From NCBI GenBank assembly GCA_947632485.1, contig CANRPJ010000008.1, forward strand, positions 29,121-93,120: a DNA stretch of 64,000 bases, in the 5' to 3' direction. Positions 8,876 through 17,136 of the stretch are shown piece by piece; the stretch's first letter is position 1; every line of letters begins with the position of its first letter. The DNA comes from an uncultured Muribaculaceae bacterium. GTDB lineage: Bacteria; Bacteroidota; Bacteroidia; Bacteroidales; Muribaculaceae. Below the pieces are notes generated by a model. It saw only the letters and a list, made by a program, of their open reading frames with translations, did not search any database and was not told where the DNA came from. A program made the translations under genes and the position numbers.

Positions 8876-9907
8876 ATGGCAGAACAGAACAATGCGCCCG
8901 CCGGCCAGCAGGATGCGCTGGCGCCCCAGGTATCGGCGAAAGACAAATCCTTGATATTAGCTATTCTGGTCACATTGCTGATCATGGCTGCGCTGGCAGT
9001 GGCCGGCCTGATATTTGTAAAGCAGGGTCCCGACACGGTGCAGGGGCAGTGTGACGCTACAGAAGTGCGTGTGTCCGGAAAGCTCCCCGGCCGCGTAGTG
9101 AATATCTTCGTGCAGGAAGGGCAGTATGTGAAGGCCGGCGATACGCTGATCCACATTCATTCCTCCCTCGCCGAGGCAAAGCTTGCCCAGGCACAGGCTA
9201 TGGTAGAGGTCGCTTCGGCCACGAATCAGAAGGTCGACGCCGGCACCCGCCGACAGATAATAGCCGGTGCGCGCGACCTCTGGGAGCAGGCTCAGGCAGC
9301 CTCCGGAATCACCAAGAAGACCTACGACCGCATGCAGAAGCTCTTCGAGGAGGGTGTGATCAGCGAGCAGAAGCGCGATGAGGCGAAAGCCGCCTACGAT
9401 GCTGCTGTAGCAGGCGAGAAAGCCGCCAAGAGCCAGTATGACCTCGCGGTGGCCGGAGCCCAGAAAGAGGATAAGGAGGCTGCGGCAGCTATGGTGCAGG
9501 CCGCCAAGGGAGGTGTGACCGAAGTAGATGCAGTGCTGGAAGACCAGTATCTCACCGCGCCCTGCGATGGCCAGATCACCGTGATTTATCCCAACGTGAG
9601 CGAGCTCGTAGCTACCGGCGCTCCGCTGATGTCGCTTCAGAAAGACGACCATTGGGCAGTATTCAACGTGCGCGAGAATCTCCTCAAGGATATAAAGCTC
9701 GGTGAGGATATTAAGGTGCGCATTCCGGCGCTCGATGTGGAGACCACCATGCGAGTGTTCTATATCCGCGACCTTGGCACCTATGCCAACTGGCAGGCTA
9801 CCAAATCAACCGGCGACTACGATGCCCGCACCTTCGAGGTGAAGGCCCGCCCGGCCAAGCCGATCAAGGATTTCCGTCCCGGTATGTCAGTGATTCTCGT
9901 GCAGTGA
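8876..9907 (+). CDS. HlyD-family periplasmic adaptor (membrane fusion protein)
   Basis: The protein is 343 residues. A single transmembrane helix spans residues about 22-46, followed by the lipoyl-like half motif (GRVVNIFVQEGQYVKAGDTL), a long helical hairpin (about 90-210) and the second lipoyl half (LTAPCDGQITVIYPNVSELV) before a beta-barrel region. Adaptors of this type link an inner-membrane transporter to TolC. It sits between the TolC gene and two ABC-2 permease genes with very short gaps. Confidence 0.9.
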   Translation: MAEQNNAPAGQQDALAPQVSAKDKSLILAILVTLLIMAALAVAGLIFVKQGPDTVQGQCDATEVRVSGKLPGRVVNIFVQEGQYVKAGDTLIHIHSSLAEAKLAQAQAMVEVASATNQKVDAGTRRQIIAGARDLWEQAQAASGITKKTYDRMQKLFEEGVISEQKRDEAKAAYDAAVAGEKAAKSQYDLAVAGAQKEDKEAAAAMVQAAKGGVTEVDAVLEDQYLTAPCDGQITVIYPNVSELVATGAPLMSLQKDDHWAVFNVRENLLKDIKLGEDIKVRIPALDVETTMRVFYIRDLGTYANWQATKSTGDYDARTFEVKARPAKPIKDFRPGMSVILVQ

Positions 9908-9911
9908 TAAG

Positions 9912-11120
9912 ATGAACAGTTCAGAAGCCACCCGCGCATCATCTGCATCGCTCCGTCGTGACGGCGGCGTGAGGGCGATCATGCTCCGCAGCCTGCTGGA
10001 GATAGTGAGGCGTCCGCTCTATTGGATAGGCTTCTTCGTGCTTCCTCTTTTCTGCTTCCTCTTTCTGGCCAACGAGATGGAAAACGGGCTCCCGATGCGC
10101 ACTCCTGCGGCAATCGTGGATCTCGACCGCACAAGCCTCTCGCGCACCGTGGAGCAGAACCTCAACGGCATGCAGCTCGTGCAGCTTGATATGGCCTGCG
10201 AAAGCTTCACCGAGGCGCGGAAAGCGATGCAGGAGGGCAAGGTGTTTGGCGTATTCGTGATTCCGCGCGGCTTTCAGGCCGACTTGCTTTCGGGCCGCGG
10301 ACCGGTGATACAGTTCTATACGAATATGACCTACTTCGTGCCCGCCAATCTTCTCTACAAGACTTTCAAGACCACTGCCCTCTACACTAAGGCGGGTGTG
10401 GCTCTGAAGGTGCTTGAGACGGCCGGCGCGAATCCCGAGGAGGCGGTGCCGATGCTGAATCCGGTAAGCGTGGTAGACCGTTCGCTGGGAAACCCCTCGC
10501 TCAACTACGGAGTGTATCTCTGCAACTCGTTCATTCCCGGAGTGGTGCAGCTGATGATATTTCTGGTTACGGTGTTCTCGCTTGGCCAGGAGCTTAAATA
10601 TGGCACGAGCCGCCGCCTCATGCAGATGGCTCACGGCTCGATAATCCGCGCGCTTTTCGGCAAGCTGCTGCCTCAAACCCTGATTTGGCTCGTGGTGGTA
10701 TTCTTCATGGAGAGCTGGCTCTTCGGCTGGAACGGCTATCCGATGAACGGCTCCTGGTTCTGGATCACCCTTTCGGAGGTGCTCTTCGTGCTGGCAGCCC
10801 AGGGTATGGCGGTCTTCATCTTCGGCGTCCTTCCCAACCTGAGGCTCTCGCTTTCGGTCTGCGCGCTGATAGGAGTGCTTACGTTCTCGATCGCGGCGTT
10901 CTCGTTTCCGATCCAGAGCATGTATGGCCCGATAAGCATATTCAGCTGGATAGTGCCTGTGCGCTATAACTTCATGATCTATATCAACGAGGCGCTCAAC
11001 GGTCTTGGCTTCTACTGGTCGCGTTGGTGGTTTGCTGCCTATATGGTATTTATCCTGTTGCCTTTCACGCTCTTGTGGCGCATCAAGAAGGCTATGCTCA
11101 ATCCGGTCTATGTGCCATAA
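9912..11120 (+). CDS. ABC-2 type permease (first of pair)
   Basis: The protein is 402 residues, with one N-terminal transmembrane helix (PLYWIGFFVLPLFCFLFLA), a large periplasmic domain of about 170 residues, then five or six helices in the C-terminal half (ABC2_membrane_3 layout). ABC-2 permeases of this YhhJ/YbhS type export drugs or lipids with an HlyD adaptor and normally need a cytoplasmic ATPase. The start is 4 bp after the adaptor stop, so translation is probably coupled. Confidence 0.88.
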   Translation: MNSSEATRASSASLRRDGGVRAIMLRSLLEIVRRPLYWIGFFVLPLFCFLFLANEMENGLPMRTPAAIVDLDRTSLSRTVEQNLNGMQLVQLDMACESFTEARKAMQEGKVFGVFVIPRGFQADLLSGRGPVIQFYTNMTYFVPANLLYKTFKTTALYTKAGVALKVLETAGANPEEAVPMLNPVSVVDRSLGNPSLNYGVYLCNSFIPGVVQLMIFLVTVFSLGQELKYGTSRRLMQMAHGSIIRALFGKLLPQTLIWLVVVFFMESWLFGWNGYPMNGSWFWITLSEVLFVLAAQGMAVFIFGVLPNLRLSLSVCALIGVLTFSIAAFSFPIQSMYGPISIFSWIVPVRYNFMIYINEALNGLGFYWSRWWFAAYMVFILLPFTLLWRIKKAMLNPVYVP

Positions 11121-11132
11121 TCCCGCGCTGTC

Positions 11133-12320
11133 ATGAAAAAGATATTTGCCTGGATAAGAGGTCTTGCAGCAGTCTACTGCAATGAATTCCGCCTGATGCT
11201 TCACGATGCGGGCCTGATGCTCTTCGTGACCTTCCTTCCGCTGGGCTATCCGGTGATTTATTCGCTGATATATAACCCGGAGATAGTGCGCGAGGTGGCC
11301 ACGGTGGTGGTAGATCATGACCGCACTCCGATGTCGCGTGAGTTCGTAAGGAAGCTCGATGCAGCTCAGGGAGTATGGGTGAAAGGCTATGCCGCCGATC
11401 TCCATGAGGCGCAACGCGCCATGGCGGGGCAGGACTGCTTCACGATTTTCGAGATTCCCGAGGGCTTCCAAAAGAGGTCGGGCCGCGGAGAGACGGCCGA
11501 GGCCATAATGTATTGCGAAATGAGCCTTCTGCTGCGCTACAGGGCCTGCCTCGTGGCCGCTACCGATGTGAGCCAGGTGATGGGCGCGGAGATACAGACG
11601 CGCGATATCCAGGAGCTTGGTCTCGGATCGATAGCCACCACGGACCCGATGCCGGTGAATTCCGTGGCGATGGGTAATATAAAGAGCGGATTCGACTCCT
11701 TCATCATGCCCGGCGTGCTGATGCTGATTCTGCAGCAGTGTATCGTGCTCGTGCTCGGCATGCGTGGCGGCGCCCGCCATGAGAGTCCTAAGCTGATAGG
11801 TTACGACCCGATCAACCATGATTCTTCAGTCGTGGCCACCATGATCGGCCAGATGGCCGCCTATTTCACGATCATGTTCGTGCCGCTGATGTTCCTCTTC
11901 CATTATGTGCCTCTCATCTTCGCCTTCCCTATGGCCGGCGATCCCTGGGAGATTCTGGCCTTCATGCTGCCGATGGTGCTCGCCTCGATGTGCATGGGTC
12001 TTTGCCTGCAGGCATTCGTGTGGGAGCGTGAGGCGGTGTTCGTGCTCTGGGTAGTCACCTCGGTGATTTTCCTCTTCCTTTCCGGTCTCACATGGCCGAT
12101 CTATGGCATGTCGCCCGTATGGAAGGCTCTGAGCGCCATCTGTCCGAGCACCTGGGGTGTGGAAGGCTTTATCCGCATGAACAGCAACGGCGCCTCGCTT
12201 GCTCAGGTAGGCGACTGCTACCGCAATCTGTGGATTCTCGCCGGCGGCTACTTCGTGCTCGCCTGGGTGCTCCATCGCTTCGTGATCCGTCCGACCGAGC
12301 CCCGTGCTGCCCGCGCCTGA
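11133..12320 (+). CDS. ABC-2 type permease (second of pair)
   Basis: The 395-residue protein has the same layout as its neighbour: one N-terminal helix (LMLFVTFLPLGYPVIYSLIY), a periplasmic domain, then a C-terminal bundle of five helices. The two are distant paralogues and probably form a heterodimer. No ATP-binding cassette gene lies next to them; the operon ends here and the following gene, upp, has its own promoter. Confidence 0.88.
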   Translation: MKKIFAWIRGLAAVYCNEFRLMLHDAGLMLFVTFLPLGYPVIYSLIYNPEIVREVATVVVDHDRTPMSREFVRKLDAAQGVWVKGYAADLHEAQRAMAGQDCFTIFEIPEGFQKRSGRGETAEAIMYCEMSLLLRYRACLVAATDVSQVMGAEIQTRDIQELGLGSIATTDPMPVNSVAMGNIKSGFDSFIMPGVLMLILQQCIVLVLGMRGGARHESPKLIGYDPINHDSSVVATMIGQMAAYFTIMFVPLMFLFHYVPLIFAFPMAGDPWEILAFMLPMVLASMCMGLCLQAFVWEREAVFVLWVVTSVIFLFLSGLTWPIYGMSPVWKALSAICPSTWGVEGFIRMNSNGASLAQVGDCYRNLWILAGGYFVLAWVLHRFVIRPTEPRAARA

Positions 12321-12321
12321 G

Positions 12322-12352
12322 TTGGAGTGTAGCGGAAAATTTAGTATTTTCG
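12322..12352 (+). promoter_or_regulatory. Likely upp promoter
   Basis: TTG at 12322-12324 lies 20 bp from TATTTTCG at 12345-12352, a one-base variant of TAnnTTTG. The upp ATG follows 18 bp later. Confidence 0.45.
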
Positions 12353-12370
12353 CAGAAATAACGGCATACG

Positions 12371-13024
12371 ATGGAAGTCTATAATTTCGCAGATCATCAG
12401 AGCCTGGTCAACCAGTATATGCTGGAGATGCGCTCGGTGGATATTCAGAAGGATCCGATGCGGTTCCGCCTCAATCTCGACAGGGTAGGCCAGATAATGG
12501 CCTATGAGATATCGCGCCACCTTAACTATGAGACCGTAGAGGTCACAACTCCGCTGGCGAAGGCTGCCTGCCGGCGCGTGGCCGACAAGGTGGTGATAGG
12601 CACGATCCTGCGCGCAGGGCTTCCTTTCCACCACGGCTTCCTCTCCTATTTCGATTATGCCGAAAATGCCTTTGTGAGCGCCTACCGGCGCTACCGGGAG
12701 AAGGGCGACAGCTTCGATGTGCTCGTGGAATACCTCGCTTCTCCTGCTCTCGACGGCAAGACCCTCATTCTGGTCGATCCGATGCTCGCTACCGGCACCT
12801 CGATGGATCTGGCCTACCGCGCCCTTCTTATCAAGGGAAAACCGGCCCATATCCACGTGGCGGCTGCCATTGCCTCGCAGCAGGCGGTAGATTATGTGAA
12901 GGCTCATTTTCCGGAGTCGACAACCGTATGGGTCGGGGCGATCGATCCCGTAATCAACGACCATAGCTATATCGTGCCCGGTCTGGGTGATGCCGGCGAC
13001 CTGGCATTCGGTGTGAAAGACTGA
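12371..13024 (+). CDS. upp: Uracil phosphoribosyltransferase
   Basis: The 217-residue protein shows the UPRT pattern of Bacteroidetes. The PRPP-binding loop is LVDPMLATGTSMDLA, and the uracil-binding region near the end is YIVPGLGDAGDLAFG. It makes UMP from uracil and PRPP in pyrimidine salvage in the cytoplasm. It lies upstream of recF with a 13-bp gap and may be co-transcribed with it. Confidence 0.95.
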   Translation: MEVYNFADHQSLVNQYMLEMRSVDIQKDPMRFRLNLDRVGQIMAYEISRHLNYETVEVTTPLAKAACRRVADKVVIGTILRAGLPFHHGFLSYFDYAENAFVSAYRRYREKGDSFDVLVEYLASPALDGKTLILVDPMLATGTSMDLAYRALLIKGKPAHIHVAAAIASQQAVDYVKAHFPESTTVWVGAIDPVINDHSYIVPGLGDAGDLAFGVKD

Positions 13025-13037
13025 GGCGGAGAGAAAG

Positions 13038-14147
13038 GTGAGGCTCGACCATCTCGACATAGTAAATTTCAAGAATATAGCTGAGGCGCAGCTCGATTTC
13101 AGCGCCGGGGCTAACTGCCTGCTCGGCCTCAACGGCATGGGCAAGAGCAATCTGCTCGAAGCCGTGCATTTCCTGAGCATGGCGCGGGGCATGACTCCGA
13201 TGCCGGAAAGCGCCCTGATTCGCCACGGTGCCGATTCCATGCTCCTCAAGGGGCAGTGGACATCGGAGACCGACAGCAATGATACGGTAGCCTGCGGGCT
13301 GGTGCGCGGAAAAGGCAAGACGTTGAAAGTGAACGGTAAGGACGTGGGGCGCATTTCAGCCCACATCGGGCGCTTCCCGGTCGTGACCGTCACTCCTCAA
13401 GACAGCCGCCTGGTCAGCGAGAGCGGCGAGGAGCGCCGCCGCCTCATGGATATGGTGATTTCGCAGGGAGATCCCGCCTATCTCTCGCAGCTCATACGCT
13501 ATAATAAGGCACTTGAATCGCGCAACAAGATGCTTCGCGCAGGCTTGCGCGATAAGCTCCTGTTCGAGAGCGTGGAGGCCGGCATGGCTGAGGCTGCCTC
13601 GGCGGTGCATGAGGCCCGCATGGCCTGGACCGAGACGATGCGCCCCGAGGTGAGCCGCTACTATACGGCCATCTCTTCCGACCGCGACCATATCGACATT
13701 TCCTACCGCAGCTCGCTCAATTCCGCTCCTCTTCAGCAGCTTCTCGATGCCTCACGGGAGAAAGACCAGGTGCTTGGCTTCACTACCCAGGGCCCGCATC
13801 GCGACGACCTCGGAATGGAGCTCGACGGCTACAGTCTGCGTCGCCTCGGCAGCCAGGGTCAGGTGAAGACCTTCACCATCTCGCTCCGGCTGGCCATCTA
13901 CGGCTATCTGCGCCGCCTCAGGGGGGAGCGCCCCCTTTTGCTGCTCGACGATATTTTCGATAAGCTCGATGCCACGAGAGTAGGCAGGATAATGGAGCTC
14001 GTGTCCGGTTCTGATTTTGGGCAGATCTTCATAACCGATACCAACCGCGAGCATCTCGACGAGATCATGGCCGGCCTCGGCGGCGGCAGCCGGATCTTCG
14101 AGGTGGCCGATGGAAACTTTACTCCGCTAACCCCGGCTGCCCCATGA
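13038..14147 (+). CDS. recF: DNA replication and repair protein RecF
   Basis: The protein is 369 residues with a GTG start preceded by a purine-rich GAGAGAAAG. It begins MRLDHLDIVNFKNI and has Walker A GLNGMGKSNLL, a GSQGQVKTF signature and Walker B RPLLLLDDIFDKLD with the D-loop. RecF is an SMC-like ATPase that loads RecA at single-strand gaps. Its stop overlaps the start of the DUF721 gene by 4 bp (ATGA), a common Bacteroidetes arrangement. Confidence 0.95.
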   Translation: MRLDHLDIVNFKNIAEAQLDFSAGANCLLGLNGMGKSNLLEAVHFLSMARGMTPMPESALIRHGADSMLLKGQWTSETDSNDTVACGLVRGKGKTLKVNGKDVGRISAHIGRFPVVTVTPQDSRLVSESGEERRRLMDMVISQGDPAYLSQLIRYNKALESRNKMLRAGLRDKLLFESVEAGMAEAASAVHEARMAWTETMRPEVSRYYTAISSDRDHIDISYRSSLNSAPLQQLLDASREKDQVLGFTTQGPHRDDLGMELDGYSLRRLGSQGQVKTFTISLRLAIYGYLRRLRGERPLLLLDDIFDKLDATRVGRIMELVSGSDFGQIFITDTNREHLDEIMAGLGGGSRIFEVADGNFTPLTPAAP

Positions 14148-14461
14148 AGCGGAATGAACCGGTGAGCCTCCGGGAGGTGCTTGAGGCGGCTATCTCTCAG
14201 GCGGGTATGGACGGCCGCCTTGCCGAGCGCAGGGCCGTGGCAGCCTGGCCTGCTGTGGTGGGCGAGGGGTTGGCGCAGCTCACCGCGGCAGCCGATGTGC
14301 GCGGCGGGGTGCTGACGGTGGTGGCCCGCGACGCCGCTCTCCGGCAGGAGCTGACGATGATGCGTTCAGTTCTTGTGGGCGCCCTAAATAAGGAGGCAGG
14401 CGCCGAAGTGGTGAGCGATATCCGTTTTGTCTCTTCATTGATTAAACCGATAAATCCCTGA
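14144..14461 (+). CDS. DUF721 (DciA-like) protein
   Basis: The protein is 105 residues and basic at the start, with the AWPAVVGEGLAQLTAAADVRGGVLTV segment typical of DUF721. DciA proteins of this family help load or control the replicative helicase DnaB. The position directly after recF supports a role in replication or repair. It overlaps recF by 4 bp and the next gene by 1 bp. Confidence 0.8.
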   Translation: MKRNEPVSLREVLEAAISQAGMDGRLAERRAVAAWPAVVGEGLAQLTAAADVRGGVLTVVARDAALRQELTMMRSVLVGALNKEAGAEVVSDIRFVSSLIKPINP

Positions 14462-14907
14462 TGGATACCAATAAATTGCCCCGGCCCGACGAATTCCGTC
14501 ATACCATGGAGGTGCAGCTGCGCTTCAATGATATCGACATTCTGGGCCACATGAACAATACCCGCTATTTCTCGCTCTACGATACCGGCAAGGCTCGATA
14601 TTTCGAAACGGTGCACGGCGTAGAAGACTGGCGCAAGGTGGAGGCGGTTATAGCCAACATCAACTGCACCTATGTGGCTCCGATTTTCTTCGGTGAGAAG
14701 ATCAGCGTAGGCACGCGTTGCCTCTGGCTCGGCGAGAAGAGCTTCTGCCTGCAGCAGATTCTCTTCGACGACAAAGGGCAGGTGCGCTCAGTATGCGAGA
14801 CCGTGATGGTCAGTTTCGATCCCGCGGCCAAGCACTCGGTAGTGCTGCCCGACCATTGGCGCGATGCCTTCACGAGCTATGAAACCTCTGAAATCAAAAG
14901 GCGATGA
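14461..14907 (+). CDS. Acyl-CoA thioesterase, 4-hydroxybenzoyl-CoA thioesterase-like
   Basis: The 148-residue hot-dog fold protein has the N-terminal motif LRFNDIDILGHMNNTRYFSLYDTG, where the D..GH.NN.RY pattern carries the catalytic aspartate of the YbgC/4HBT family. It hydrolyses acyl-CoA or related thioesters; the natural substrate is unknown. It overlaps neighbours on both sides (1 bp and 4 bp), so it belongs to the recF operon. Confidence 0.85.
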   Translation: MDTNKLPRPDEFRHTMEVQLRFNDIDILGHMNNTRYFSLYDTGKARYFETVHGVEDWRKVEAVIANINCTYVAPIFFGEKISVGTRCLWLGEKSFCLQQILFDDKGQVRSVCETVMVSFDPAAKHSVVLPDHWRDAFTSYETSEIKRR

Positions 14908-15542
14908 AGACAGTGAAAGAGAAAATGGCCGAAATCCTGAGAGCTGAGGCTGAAGCGATCAGGAGCATACCGGTGAGCGATGCCTATGACAGAGCGGTGG
15001 AGCTGATTCTGGATCATGTGCACCGTCACCACGGCAAGCTCGTGACCTCCGGCATGGGCAAGGCGGGCCAGATAGCTATGAATATAGCCACAACTTTCTG
15101 CTCTACAGGCACTCCGGCCGTATTCCTGCACCCTGCCGAGGCTCAGCATGGCGATCTCGGAATCCTTCAGCCGGGCGATGTGATGCTGCTCCTGAGCAAC
15201 TCCGGCAAGACGAGTGAGATTCTGGAGCTGGTGAGGCTTGCGCGGATTCTGAACCCGCAGCTCCCGATGATTGTTATAACAGGAAACGCCTCAAGCCCGC
15301 TTGCGGAGCTTGCGGAGGTGGTATTGTGGACGGGCGGGTCTCCGGAGGTGTGTCCCCTCGGTCTGACGCCGACCACTTCCACCACGATGATGACCGTGAT
15401 GGGCGATGTGCTGGTGGTAGGTGTGATGGAGAGGATCGGCTTCACGGTGGCCGACTATGCCAAACGCCACCACGGAGGCTACCTGGGCGCGGTATCGGCG
15501 GCTGAGGCGGCCGGAACTGAAGAAAACAACCGATCGAAATAA
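14904..15542 (+). CDS. SIS-domain sugar isomerase (KpsF/GutQ-like)
   Basis: The protein is 212 residues with one SIS domain: KLVTSGMGKAGQIAMNIATTFCSTGTPAVFLHPAEAQHGDLG and LLLSNSGKTSEILEL are the conserved KpsF/KdsD stretches. Arabinose-5-phosphate isomerases make the precursor of the Kdo sugar of lipopolysaccharide. Most KdsD proteins add two CBS domains; this one lacks them, like some shorter Bacteroidetes forms. It starts 4 bp inside the thioesterase gene. Confidence 0.82.
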   Translation: MKTVKEKMAEILRAEAEAIRSIPVSDAYDRAVELILDHVHRHHGKLVTSGMGKAGQIAMNIATTFCSTGTPAVFLHPAEAQHGDLGILQPGDVMLLLSNSGKTSEILELVRLARILNPQLPMIVITGNASSPLAELAEVVLWTGGSPEVCPLGLTPTTSTTMMTVMGDVLVVGVMERIGFTVADYAKRHHGGYLGAVSAAEAAGTEENNRSK

Positions 15543-15562
15543 TCATATAAAACCGAACAGTT

Positions 15563-16423
15563 ATGAATTTCATCGACATACCTCTGAACCTCAAGGAGTT
15601 CAAGAAGCATGGTCCCGAGCTTGAGCTTATCAAGCAGGTAGAGGCCTGCAGGGTAACCGCTCATAAGCTGGCGGAGGAGAAGTGCTACCGCGATGCCGTG
15701 GAGCGCATAGTGGAGGCTATGCATACGGCACGCGAATTTCCCGATTTCTCCAATCCGGAATTTCGTGCTCTGGTGGCAACTCTTCTTTTTGATCTTGCGG
15801 AGCTTCATTTCGAGCTTAAGGATTTCAAGCAGGGCGAGAAGGATCTCGACAATCTCTTCAAGGTGCTTGAACCTCTGGTGAAGAAGGATCCTGACCGCTT
15901 CGGCCCCCACAACGTGGCGGCTATGGAGGTGTCGACGCGCATTCTGCGTTCGCGCCGCAAGCTGATGGATCTGCTCGCCAAGCAGCAGATGGCTACCGGA
16001 ATGCTCTTTGAGAAGGTCAATGCCGGAGTGGCCGAGGCTACCGACAAACTGGTGGAAAGTCTTCGCAAGACGGGAGAGCTGCTGGCAAGCATGGGCTCTT
16101 ACCGCGAGGCGCTGAAATTCTATACCGAGGCGATAAAATACTCCAAGAAGCGCAGTGGGCGAGTAACTCCGCGCGAAATCAGAATGACGATAGAGATGGC
16201 CGAGGTGATGAGGCGCGTGAAGCGGCTCCGCCCGCGGGCCAAGAGGCTGCTTGAGGCCGTGTTGCCTCATGCTATCGCCGCCAAGGAGATCAAGATGGAG
16301 GCCGATATTCTGGCTCTTGTGGCGATAATAGATGCCGACATAGAGGAGGAACCCCGCTGGAAGGCGCTGATGCACAAGCTCTCGCTCTCCTCGCGCAAAA
16401 AGACGGCTGCCGATGGCGACTAA
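15563..16423 (+). CDS. TPR-like helical protein upstream of ribH
   Basis: The protein is 286 residues, all helical and rich in Lys and Glu, with paired-helix repeats resembling tetratricopeptide repeats (for example YRDAVERIVEAMHTAREF and YREALKFYTEAIKYSKK). There is no signal peptide, so it is probably a cytoplasmic scaffold. The C-terminus overlaps ribH by 11 bp. A TPR protein next to ribH is, from memory, a recurring arrangement in Bacteroidales, but its function is not known. Confidence 0.65.
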   Translation: MNFIDIPLNLKEFKKHGPELELIKQVEACRVTAHKLAEEKCYRDAVERIVEAMHTAREFPDFSNPEFRALVATLLFDLAELHFELKDFKQGEKDLDNLFKVLEPLVKKDPDRFGPHNVAAMEVSTRILRSRRKLMDLLAKQQMATGMLFEKVNAGVAEATDKLVESLRKTGELLASMGSYREALKFYTEAIKYSKKRSGRVTPREIRMTIEMAEVMRRVKRLRPRAKRLLEAVLPHAIAAKEIKMEADILALVAIIDADIEEEPRWKALMHKLSLSSRKKTAADGD

Positions 16424-16916
16424 TTTAACAGGCGCCGCCCCGGTGCTTCCTGCCGAGCGTCCGCTCGATCCCGATTTCCACTGTGTGATAGTGGCCGCGG
16501 AATGGAACTCCGTGATAATCGACGGCCTTCTTGCCGGGGCAAAGAGGTGCTTTGCCGACTGCGGAGTCAATCCAGATGTGGTGGAGACGGTGAGGGTGCC
16601 GGGCGCTATCGAGCTCACTTTCGGCGCGCGCGAGGCTATAGAGGTGATCGGGCCGTCGGCGGTGATAGTGTTCGGCTGTGTGATCCGTGGAGATACTCCT
16701 CATTTCGACTATGTGTGCCAGTCAGTGACGCAGGGCATCACGAGCCTGAATGCGGAAGGCAAGGTGCCGGTGATCTTCGGAGTCCTTACCACCGAGAATC
16801 TCGATCAGGCTCTCGACAGAATCGGAGGCAAGGCCGGCGATAAAGGTTATGAAGCGGCTCAGGCGGCGATTGCGATGTCGAATCTACGGTGCAAAATGCG
16901 CGGCAGCCGGGGTTGA
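16413..16916 (+). CDS. ribH: 6,7-dimethyl-8-ribityllumazine synthase
   Basis: The 167-residue protein has the lumazine synthase core: the aromatic and Asn region VAAEWNSVI, then VRVPGAIELTFGA, FGCVIRGDTPHFDYVCQSVTQGI with the catalytic histidine segment, and PVIFGVLTTENLDQALDR. It joins the pyrimidine and butanone-phosphate precursors in riboflavin synthesis and usually assembles into 60-mer shells. It is the last gene of the recF operon. Confidence 0.95.
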   Translation: MATNLTGAAPVLPAERPLDPDFHCVIVAAEWNSVIIDGLLAGAKRCFADCGVNPDVVETVRVPGAIELTFGAREAIEVIGPSAVIVFGCVIRGDTPHFDYVCQSVTQGITSLNAEGKVPVIFGVLTTENLDQALDRIGGKAGDKGYEAAQAAIAMSNLRCKMRGSRG

Positions 16917-16983
16917 AAGAATTTATATATTCCGTAAAATACGGTAATTTTACGTTAAAAGAGTGAAAAAACTATAGTCAGGG

Positions 16984-17060
16984 TTTGCAGGTACGCTCAT
17001 TTATGCGTAAATTTGCCCTGCGGGAAGGTCGGAGATGTGGCATTCGCGTCTCCGGCCTTC
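16984..17060 (+). promoter_or_regulatory. Promoter and leader hairpin of the Gfo/Idh gene
   Basis: TTTG (16984-16987) and TAAATTTG (17008-17015) are 20 bp apart, a near-perfect Bacteroidetes promoter. Immediately after the predicted start lies a 12-bp stem (17024-17035 with 17049-17060, one G-U pair, 13-nt loop). No U-run follows. An AT-rich inverted repeat, CGTAAAAT/ATTTTACG (16933-16940, 16947-16954), lies upstream and may end the ribH transcript. Confidence 0.65.
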
Positions 17061-17136
17061 TTGGCAGATGAACCATAATTTAGAGCAACCAGATGAAACG
17101 GGCCTTCTTTAAGGGGAAGGGAGTGCTGATTAGTGA

